A stretch of DNA of 5,724 bases, taken from positions 1 to 5,724 of the forward strand of contig REAQ01000042.1 of assembly GCA_004294195.1 (NCBI GenBank), in the 5' to 3' direction. The position numbers and the translations under genes were made by a program. This document shows, piece by piece, positions 1 through 5,724 of the stretch. Within the stretch, counting starts at the first letter, position 1, and each line of letters opens with the position of its first letter. The notes beneath the pieces are model-generated. The model ran no database searches and was not told where the DNA came from. It saw only the letters and a list, made by a program, of their open reading frames with translations. The stretch comes from Sphingobacteriales bacterium. Its GTDB lineage: Bacteria; Bacteroidota; Bacteroidia; Chitinophagales; Chitinophagaceae.

Positions 1-31
1 GCCTATCCTGCAAATTCTTTAACACCAGAGG

Positions 32-2359
32 CTATTTTTTTTTTTTTTTTTTGCTCAAAAGTAAAACCGGCAGCAAAATAAGGTTAGTGAAGGTGGCCGC
101 CAGGAGGGTCAGGGAAGTCAGCAGGCCCAGCGCCTTGGTGCCCCCGAAACCGCTGAACATGAAAATCACGAACCCGGCAATCAGGACCAGCGAGGTATAA
201 ATGATACTGATTCCGGTACTCCTGAGCGTCTGCATCACCGTGGCTTCCACATCGTTCCCATGGGCCGGAAGCTCCTGTTTGTAATTGACCAGGAACCGGA
301 TGGTCACGTCAATGGCAATGCCGAGGGCAACGCTGAAAATCAATACTGTACTGGGTTTCAGCGAAATGCCGGCCCAACCCATCACACCTGCCGTCAGGGC
401 CAATGGGATGATATTGGGGATCAGGGAACAAAAAAGGATCCGGAAACTCTTGAACAGGTACAGCATACACAGGGCAATTAGCAAAAAAGCCCAGAAAATG
501 GAGTCTCTAAGCCCATTAATAATAAACCGGGAGCCTTCCAGGAAGGTTATACTGGTGCCGGTGAACTGTACATTGTATTTGGAACTGTCAAAATAATAGT
601 CCGCCCGGCCTTTCAGGCTGTCCAGCAAGAGGGGAAGTCTTTTGCTGCCTATATCGGCCATATTTACGCTAACCCGGGTCATCTGCCGGCCCGTATCCAA
701 AAAAGCCAGCATTATTTTCTGGAAACTGCCTTTTCCGCTAACCGTATCTTTTTTCATCCTGAGATAGTCCGCCACAAAGGCCCCGTCGAAGCTATTGGGC
801 ATCGTGTAGTTATTACTGTCCCCGTCGTAAAAGCCCTGCTTGGCAAATTTCAACCCCTCGGCCAGGGAAAGCGGACGCGCAATATCCGGATGGCCGGCCA
901 GCTCTGCACTGAACGAATCTATTTTTTGGAAGGTCTCTAACGCACGCATACCCGCAAGACCATTTCTTTTTTTGGTATCGATGAGGATCTCCAGGGGCAT
1001 GATCCCTTTGAAATGCTTTTCAAAAAATTTCAGGTCCTTGTAGATGACGTCATCCTGAGGCAGATCATCCACAATGAATCCCTGTGAATTGAGCTTCATG
1101 ATACCTGTCACAGAAAAGGCGACGATCACTAACGTGATCGCATAAACGAGTTTACGGTGGCTGAACACCCACTTCTCAATTCGCGTCAGGATCTTCTCCA
1201 GCCATTTATTCTCGAGATAGTTCAAATGCCTGGATTTGGGCGCCGGCAGATAACTCAGTGCTGACGGAAGCAATATCATCGATATAAAAAAGATCACCAT
1301 GATGTTGATCCCCGCCACAATGCCGAATTCTTTCAGGATCGCACTCTTAGTGAGCGCAAACACTGCAAAACCTATGGCCGCCGTGATGTTACAAAACAGG
1401 GTCACAATACCCATCTTGCTTACCATATCCGTCAGCGCTTCTATCTTATGTTCTTTGCTGAGATAAGACGTATGGTACTTGTTCAGGAAATAAATACAGT
1501 TCGGTACGCCGATCACCACTACGAGTGGTGGAATCAGTGCGTTAAGAATAGTAATCTTGAAGCCGAACAATACCATAGTGGCCAGGGAAAAGATCACCCC
1601 GATGATCACCACCAACAAAGACAGTATGGTGGTGCTGATGCTTCTGAAAAACACTAAAAGGATCACAGCTGAAAGTAGGATGGAACCCAGCAGGAAAAAC
1701 CGCATCTCCTTGTTCAACCGAATGGCGAGGTTGCTGCGGATCAGGGGCAGTCCGCTCACTTTCACATCTATCTGGTTAGCATTTCCAAACGCGTATACTT
1801 TTTCACTGAGCAGGGGAACAATCTTATCCCGCTGTTTTGAATTCAATACATTCTTATTGACGCGGATGCCCAGCAACCATGCACCGCTTTCTGGATTATA
1901 CATCAAACCCCGATAGAAAGGCAGGCTTTTAAAAATGTTGGCAAGGCTATCCAGTTCCTGCTGGTTGCTGATATTTGAAGGGAAGATTGGCTTTGCGTCA
2001 AGTTTTTCCGTGGAATCGTTTTTGACGAGGTTGATGGCGGAAATCACACTGATCACATCATCTACCCCTTCGGTATTTTTTAACTCCTGCTGAAAGGCCA
2101 GGAGCTTATTGAATTTCTGCACCTGAAAGAGGTCTTTGTCTATAAACCCAACCGTCATCAAGTTGCCGTCTTCCCCGAATTTTTCTTTGAACCGAAGGTA
2201 TTCCTGGTATTTCGGATTGTCCGTAGGAATGGCCCTTGCGAAGTCATAACTCTGCTGCACCTGGCTGGCGAAATAAGCCATCACAACGGTAAGGATGCCG
2301 AGCCCGATCAGCAGGAAGAGCCTATTCCTGAGGATCCATTCTCCGAGTTTTTTCCACAT
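32..2359 (-). CDS. MMPL/RND-superfamily inner-membrane transporter, 775 aa, substrate unknown
   Basis: This is a proton-driven transporter of the MMPL branch of the RND superfamily, which exports lipids or other hydrophobic compounds; the substrate cannot be read here. The protein shows the RND duplication. One helix near 12-31 and a periplasmic loop of about 190 residues are followed by five helices (about 220-371). A second helix (about 402-420), a second loop (421-615) and five more helices (about 618-770) repeat the pattern. The TM10 motif GIAIDVTIRFL (680-690) keeps Asp684. The matching TM4 segment is IGVPNCIYFL (283-292), with no acidic residue. The start MWKKLGEWILRNR, just before the first helix, is typical of the family. 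The last six residues are all Lys, encoded by one A18 run before a TAG stop. The gene is divergent from porZ across 92 bp. Hopanoid- or carotenoid-linked export is only a guess. Confidence 0.95.
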   Translation of the reverse strand: MWKKLGEWILRNRLFLLIGLGILTVVMAYFASQVQQSYDFARAIPTDNPKYQEYLRFKEKFGEDGNLMTVGFIDKDLFQVQKFNKLLAFQQELKNTEGVDDVISVISAINLVKNDSTEKLDAKPIFPSNISNQQELDSLANIFKSLPFYRGLMYNPESGAWLLGIRVNKNVLNSKQRDKIVPLLSEKVYAFGNANQIDVKVSGLPLIRSNLAIRLNKEMRFFLLGSILLSAVILLVFFRSISTTILSLLVVIIGVIFSLATMVLFGFKITILNALIPPLVVVIGVPNCIYFLNKYHTSYLSKEHKIEALTDMVSKMGIVTLFCNITAAIGFAVFALTKSAILKEFGIVAGINIMVIFFISMILLPSALSYLPAPKSRHLNYLENKWLEKILTRIEKWVFSHRKLVYAITLVIVAFSVTGIMKLNSQGFIVDDLPQDDVIYKDLKFFEKHFKGIMPLEILIDTKKRNGLAGMRALETFQKIDSFSAELAGHPDIARPLSLAEGLKFAKQGFYDGDSNNYTMPNSFDGAFVADYLRMKKDTVSGKGSFQKIMLAFLDTGRQMTRVSVNMADIGSKRLPLLLDSLKGRADYYFDSSKYNVQFTGTSITFLEGSRFIINGLRDSIFWAFLLIALCMLYLFKSFRILFCSLIPNIIPLALTAGVMGWAGISLKPSTVLIFSVALGIAIDVTIRFLVNYKQELPAHGNDVEATVMQTLRSTGISIIYTSLVLIAGFVIFMFSGFGGTKALGLLTSLTLLAATFTNLILLPVLLLSKKKKKK
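35..52. repeat. 18-bp homopolymer (T18 on plus, A18 on the transporter's coding strand)
   Basis: An uninterrupted run of 18 T on the plus strand forms the last six codons (all AAA, Lys) of the minus-strand transporter and directly abuts its TAG stop at 32..34. A run this long is prone to slippage in replication, transcription and sequencing. A17 would give a tail of five Lys followed by NSLWC. A19 would give six Lys followed by IASGVKEFAG and a stop at 3..5. The protein's C-terminus is therefore uncertain at this point, although the twelve-helix core is unaffected. On the plus strand the T run could also serve as the U-tract of a terminator for a gene to the left. Only a weak GCCT(1-4)/AGGC(29-32) pairing is visible inside the window, so I do not call a terminator. 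Confidence 0.9.
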
Positions 2360-2451
2360 AGCGCAAATTATACCTCAGTTTTCAGTTCTCCAAGAATAGC
2401 TATTAGCTAGTAGCAAATAGCTATTTTTCAAGCTATGCGTTAACTTGCAAG
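2360..2451. promoter_or_regulatory. Divergent intergenic region with promoter candidates for the transporter and porZ-recO
   Basis: These 92 bp separate the two divergent start codons and must hold the promoters of both units unless one is internal to a neighbour. The Bacteroidota vegetative promoter is TTG about 19-21 bp upstream of TAnnTTTG. On the plus strand TATTTTTC (2422-2429) is one mismatch from the -7 box, but only TTA (2403-2405) lies upstream and the spacing is short. On the minus strand TATAATTTG (2372-2364) ends four bases before the ATG, so it would imply a nearly leaderless transcript. Neither start codon has a convincing purine-rich ribosome binding site, which is normal for Bacteroidota. 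A strong dyad sits in the middle of the region. The promoter positions are inference; the region's regulatory role follows from the layout. Confidence 0.5.
2395..2425. repeat. 31-bp near-perfect inverted repeat, also readable as four tandem heptamers
   Basis: Two 15-bp arms around the central base 2410 match at 14 of 15 positions: the left arm is AATAGCTATTAGCTA and the right arm read on the minus strand is AATAGCTATTTGCTA. The outer 10 bp of each arm, AATAGCTATT (2395-2404 and 2416-2425), is itself a perfect palindrome, and the two centres are 21 bp apart, about two helical turns. The same stretch reads as four tandem 7-mers beginning TAGC (2397-2424: TAGCTAT, TAGCTAG, TAGCAAA, TAGCTAT). As plus-strand RNA it could fold into a long AU-rich hairpin followed by U residues (to 2428). 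It may be a paired operator, an attenuator-like hairpin or a dispersed intergenic repeat. The structure is certain; the function is not known. Confidence 0.85.
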
Positions 2452-2763
2452 ATGCGGTTGCTCACCATCCTGATATTTCTGCTTACCCTTAAGCCTACCC
2501 CTGCACACTGCCAGTTACCGCCCATAGGCCAATGGCGGGAACATCTTCCCTGGAACAATGGCATCCAAGTAGCAGCCAAAGAACAAGAGATCATCGCAGC
2601 CACACCGTATGGTGTTTTTTTATATGATATCGATGGGGCTGCTTTTACACGACGATCCAAAGTGAATGGCCTCAATGATATTGGGGTGAGTGCGATGGCT
2701 CTCGACAGTGTTTCCGGAAAGACAGTTGTGGTTTTTCGCAACAGCAATGTGGATGTATTGGAT

Positions 2764-2766
2764 TGA
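2764..2766 (+). other. Premature in-frame TGA stop in porZ
   Basis: The codons read GTA TTG GAT TGA GAC GTT ACC, that is VLD-stop-DVT. The next 37 codons are open and give PorZ-like sequence such as INIPDIRIS and AWLSAGVGVIVLDL. No shift in frame is needed, so this is a base substitution, not an indel. Homologues, as I recall them, often have a small or polar residue here just before the IYNIPDI-like strand. GGA (Gly) to TGA is therefore the simplest origin, though CGA, AGA, TCA, TTA or TGG are also one step away. Confidence 0.9.
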
Positions 2767-2783
2767 GACGTTACCATCAATAT

Positions 2784-2797
2784 TCCGGATATCCGGA
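2784..2797. repeat. 14-bp perfect palindrome just downstream of the porZ nonsense codon
   Basis: TCCGGATATCCGGA reads the same on both strands. In RNA it could fold into a 5-bp GC-rich stem with an AUAU loop, beginning 18 bases after the TGA. It lies in coding sequence for IPDIR. A palindrome of this length is expected by chance about once in three windows of this size, so only its position makes it notable. Confidence 0.5.
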
Positions 2798-4729
2798 TCA
2801 GCAACGCACCCGGTGATAAATCGGTCTCCCGCGCCCTGGCCCGTAACAATACCGCATGGCTAAGTGCAGGTGTTGGCGTGATTGTGCTTGATCTCAACAG
2901 GGCAGAAGTGAGATCTACCTGGAGACCCTATGCTTCCGGTGCACCCTTGCCCGTGTTTGCCGTGGCTATGTATAAAGACAGCTTTTATGTGGCCACCCGC
3001 GAGGGCGTGCGCAAACTCTCCAATAAAGATGATGGATCCAATTTCCAAAACTGGCGATCTGCAGATGCCACGCTGACTGCAGCTGTGGATCATGTGGTTG
3101 CAGACGCCACACAACTTTTTGCCATCACCGGAAACCAGGTGAGAAAATGGGATGGCGTAAAATTCAATCTGTTCTACACTGCGAGCGGTCAATTGGTGAG
3201 TGCAGATCTTTCCAACGGACAACTCCTGGTAGGACAAACACTGAACGGACGCGGTTCCGTAGTGCAGCTCAATGCGCAGGGGACCATCGTCACCACATTC
3301 CGGCAAGATGTACTCTCATTGCCCAGGCAATGCCTGCTGCGCGATGGAAGCCTTTGGGTAGCGGACCAAAACAACGGCCTGTTGCAGATACAAGGAAATA
3401 CAGCAGAACGTATTTTTCCCAATTCGCCCATCAACACAGCGCTTGGTGAAATGAAAATGATCGGTAATACCTTATGGGCAACGGCCGGCGCTGTGAATGA
3501 AGCATGGAACTACCAGTTCAATCCTAACGGGATTTATGCCTTTGATGGAAACGAGTGGGAGGGATATAACCTCTATGCATACCCGAAAATCGACAGTCTC
3601 CTGGATTTGATCACCATTGCCGGACAACCGTCAACGGGTTCTGTTTTTGCTGGTTCATATGGTGGCGGATTATTGGAGATCACTGCCTCGGGGCAATTGA
3701 ATATTTACAAACAAAATTCCCCTTTGCAACAAGCTGTTGGTGATCCCGGATCCTACCGGGTGAGCGGATTGGCGACAGACGCTTCCGGCAATGTATGGAT
3801 CGCTAATTTCGGCGGAATCCGAAATCTGCATGTCAGAAAGGCCGATGGCGGCTGGTTATCGTTCTCCGTTCCTTTTTTTATTTCAGAGAATGCAGTAAGC
3901 CAGATCACTATTGATGCTTACGACCAAAAATGGATCGTATCGCCCAAAGGAAATGGTTTGTTGTTGTTGAATTCAGGACAGAACATCGATAATCCCAATG
4001 ACGATCGTTGGCGATATTTCCGGCAGGGCAGGGGTTTGGGTAACCTGCCTTCCAATGTGGTGTATTGTACGGTACAAGACAAGAACGGTTTTGTTTGGGT
4101 GGGAACCGATAAAGGCATTGCCGTGATTACCTGTGGGCAGGATGCCTCTGCGAGCAACTGTGATGCGGTAATCCCCATTGTGCAACAGGATAATTTTGCG
4201 GGCTTTCTATTTCAGGACGAACAGGTGATTTGCATGGCGGTGGATGGTGCCAACAGAAAATGGGTGGGCACACGAAATGGTTTGTGGTTGATCAGTAGTG
4301 ATGGCGAGAAAGTCATCACCCAATTCACTAAAGACAATAGCCCGCTATTGGCCAACGAGATCAGTTCCCTGGCTATTCATCCCTTCACCGGTGAAGTATT
4401 TGTGGGTACATCCGCAGGCATCTGTTCATTCCGCGGAACAGCTACCGATGGGGCAGATAAAGCATCCTCCGTATTGGTATTTCCCAACCCGGTTCCGCCA
4501 GGATATAGTGGTACCATTGGGATCAGGGGACTGGCGAGTAATGCACTGGTCAGGATCACGGAGCAAGACGGCAGATTGGTGTACCAGACCCGTGCACAAG
4601 GTGGCCAGGCAACCTGGAACGGAAGGGATCAAAAAGGTAACCGACCCTCGAGTGGTGTTTATCTCGTGTTTGCTTCTGACGAACAGAATGTGGAGCGCAT
4701 TGTTACTAAAATTTTCTTCATCCGCTAAT

Positions 4730-5470
4730 ATGTTGCACAAAACAAAAGGACTGGTGCTGCGCTCCGTAAAGTATGGTGAAACCAGCCTTGTAGTGACTAT
4801 GTTCACGGAGTTGTTTGGTGTGCAAAGTTATATGGTCAACGGGGTGCGTACCGCATCGCCAAAGCAACCTTACCGGGGAAGTTTTTTTCAGCCCGGAACA
4901 TTGCTTGACCTTGTGGTGTATCACAATGAAAAGCACACCCTGCAGCGGATCAAGGAATACAAATGGTCATACATCTACCAGGATATTTATCGCAACGTAC
5001 ACAAGAACACGGTGGCTTTGTTTATTTCAGAGCTGTTGCATAAATGCCTTCGCCAGCCGGAGACCAATGCGGAGTTGTTTGCTTTCGTTGAAGATGTTTT
5101 GATCCATTTGGATAAATCTTCCGATACCGTGGTGGCCAATATGCCTTTATATTTTCTGGTTCATCAAGCGCATTTTTTCGGATTCATGATCCAGGATGGA
5201 TACGATGAAACACATCCGGTGCTTGACCTTCGCGAAGGGATGTATATTTCTTCACGGCCGGAGCATCCTTACTATTTGGAAGGGCGTTTGAGCGAGATCA
5301 GTTCACAGTTATTGAAAACCCTTCATCCGAATGAACTGGAACAACTGCCGTTGGGAAGGGATCAGCGCAAACTGTTGATGGATGCCTTGTTGGGTTTTTA
5401 TCAGTTTCATCAGCCGGATTTTGGGCAAATGCGCTCCCTTGCAGTATTACACGCCTTGTACGAGGGGTAA
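4730..5470 (+). CDS. recO: DNA repair protein RecO, 246 aa
   Basis: RecO is the recombination mediator of the RecFOR pathway. It binds SSB-coated single-stranded DNA, anneals complementary strands and, with RecR, helps load RecA at gaps; it acts in the cytoplasm. The N-terminal OB-fold domain spans about residues 1-80 and opens with the family pattern KGLVLRSVKYGETSLVV (6-22) and SYMVNGVR (33-40). A helical domain follows, with LFISELLHKCL (97-107) as its core. The segment that carries a four-cysteine zinc site in many RecO proteins (here about 155-185) has no Cys, and Cys106 is the only one in the protein. The start ATG at 4730 lies one base after the porZ stop TAA. The frame is open upstream to 4298, but that part overlaps the conserved PorZ end in another frame and is not coding. 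Length and C-terminus (FGQMRSLAVL) look complete. It probably depends on the porZ promoter. Confidence 0.96.
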   Translation: MLHKTKGLVLRSVKYGETSLVVTMFTELFGVQSYMVNGVRTASPKQPYRGSFFQPGTLLDLVVYHNEKHTLQRIKEYKWSYIYQDIYRNVHKNTVALFISELLHKCLRQPETNAELFAFVEDVLIHLDKSSDTVVANMPLYFLVHQAHFFGFMIQDGYDETHPVLDLREGMYISSRPEHPYYLEGRLSEISSQLLKTLHPNELEQLPLGRDQRKLLMDALLGFYQFHQPDFGQMRSLAVLHALYEG

Positions 5471-5724
5471 TCCACTGAGCCATACCGGCTCGATGCCTAA
5501 GGCTGCCGCACCATTGACAGTAGCCCATCGATATACTTCTTTTTTTGGAATATTCGGGAAATGCTGATGGATCATAGTAAGCTCACTTGAAATGGTCAAC
5601 TGATCATTGCTGGAATAACTGTCTGTACCGATGACGATGGGTATGCCGCTATCCCGCAACATGAGAAGGTCAGGCAAACGATTTTCGATATACAAATTGG
5701 CGTTGGGGCAGAGGCAGCAATACA
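5447..5724 (-). CDS. Amidohydrolase (cytosine/nucleoside deaminase-like family), C-terminal part, 5' end outside the window
   Basis: The last 91 residues of a metal-dependent hydrolase are visible, read from the right edge to a TAA at 5449-5447. The CPNANLYIE segment (fragment residues 5-13) and GTDS (32-35, where Asp34 is the expected metal ligand) are the late motifs of the amidohydrolase group that includes chlorohydrolases and deaminases of purines or aminodeoxyfutalosine. WATVNGAAALGIE (66-78) is the conserved helix that follows. In the family this helix is normally followed by a further strand region with a GSFE-GK-PG pattern, by my recollection about 40-50 residues; here only 13 unrelated residues remain. 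The gene converges on recO and overlaps its last 24 bp. The substrate cannot be decided from this fragment. The first visible full codon encodes Tyr, so no start is present. Confidence 0.85.
   Translation of the reverse strand, partial: YCCLCPNANLYIENRLPDLLMLRDSGIPIVIGTDSYSSNDQLTISSELTMIHQHFPNIPKKEVYRWATVNGAAALGIEPVWLSGLPLVQGV

Larger units (their letters stand above)
2452..4728 (+). pseudogene. porZ: porZ homologue (T9SS attachment complex), interrupted by an in-frame TGA at codon 105
   Basis: PorZ is a secreted beta-propeller protein of the T9SS attachment complex (PorU/V/Q/Z) on the outer surface; in Porphyromonas it binds anionic LPS. The frame runs 758 residues, near the family's usual length. 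Residues 1-20 are a signal peptide with likely cleavage AHC|Q; His before Cys argues against a lipobox. IGQWREHLPWNNGIQVAA (25-42) and RRSKVNGLNDIGVSAMA (67-83) match the PorZ N-terminal propeller. Propeller-blade signatures follow near 443-455, 541-559, 597-614 and 642-660. The sorting domain starts at VLVFPNP (674-680) and runs to the end. The only break is TGA at 2764-2766; coding continues in frame on both sides. Translation as written gives a 104-residue fragment. A restart at GTG 2878 or ATG 2968 would lack the signal peptide. Sequencing error or a recent mutation are both possible. A one-base gap to recO indicates an operon. Confidence 0.88.

Noticed and set aside
1..52. Rho-independent terminator on the plus strand ending in the T18 run
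   Set aside because: The only stem visible is GCCT(1-4) with AGGC(29-32) around a 24-base loop, which is too weak. The sequence to the left is not available.
260..1916. Several plus-strand open frames opposite the transporter gene
   Set aside because: They are short and unlike known proteins. They lie antisense to convincing membrane-protein coding sequence.
2395..2428. The intergenic dyad as a transcription terminator
   Set aside because: The stem is AU-rich and no plus-strand gene precedes it in the window; it lies upstream of both divergent genes. An operator or repeat element fits the position better.
2452..2511. PorZ as a lipoprotein because of Cys20
   Set aside because: The residues before Cys are Pro-Ala-His, which does not fit a lipobox. 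Cleavage after Cys, before Gln, by ordinary signal peptidase fits better.
2764..2766. Reassignment of TGA to a sense codon in this organism
   Set aside because: Only one in-frame TGA exists across about 1,870 codons of the four genes, and Trp is encoded by TGG throughout. A recoded genome would be expected to show more internal TGA codons.
2433..3306. Minus-strand open frames opposite porZ (2433-2897 and 2860-3306)
   Set aside because: Their translations resemble no family I know and are low in conserved motifs. The plus strand across the same bases encodes clear PorZ sequence.
4298..4729. Upstream extension of the recO reading frame to 4298
   Set aside because: The stretch is open only by chance over the PorZ C-terminal region. 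Its translation has no RecO resemblance, while the PorZ frame there carries propeller and sorting-domain motifs. RecO homology begins at the ATG at 4730.

Overview
The window looks like chromosomal DNA of a Bacteroidota bacterium, most likely the Chitinophagaceae or a close relative. The evidence is a PorZ-type protein with a type IX secretion (T9SS) C-terminal sorting domain, a RecO of the short cysteine-poor Bacteroidota kind, an MMPL transporter with the IGVPNCIYFLNKYH segment that I recall from Bacteroidota homologues, and weak or absent Shine-Dalgarno sequences. Base composition is moderate and similar across the genes. I see no mobile element, RNA gene or CRISPR array.

Layout, left to right. 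(1) 32..2359, minus strand: a complete 775-residue MMPL/RND-superfamily inner-membrane transporter, whose last six codons are one 18-base A tract. (2) 2360..2451: a 92-bp divergent intergenic region holding a 31-bp near-perfect inverted repeat, which can also be read as four tandem heptamers. (3) 2452..4728, plus strand: a porZ homologue. The reading frame is continuous over 758 residues except for one TGA at codon 105 (2764..2766), so as written the gene is broken. (4) 4730..5470, plus strand: recO, one base after the porZ stop, almost certainly in the same transcript. (5) 5447..5724, minus strand: the 3' end of an amidohydrolase gene that converges on recO and overlaps it by 24 bp. Its 5' part lies outside the window, and its C-terminus looks shorter than the family norm.

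How the genes relate. PorZ belongs to the outer-surface attachment complex (PorU/V/Q/Z) that processes T9SS cargo and joins it to lipopolysaccharide. RecO is a cytoplasmic recombination mediator. The two are linked by transcription, not by function. The transporter is divergent and may share the intergenic control region. The amidohydrolase is probably independent.

I found no clearly new system. The points most worth a second look are the single nonsense codon in an otherwise well-preserved porZ, the dyad/heptamer element between the divergent genes, the A18 tract that decides the transporter's C-terminus, and the apparently cut-off amidohydrolase tail. Three possible lesions in under 6 kb could mean sequence error in a draft assembly or real gene decay. 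The sequence alone cannot decide between them.
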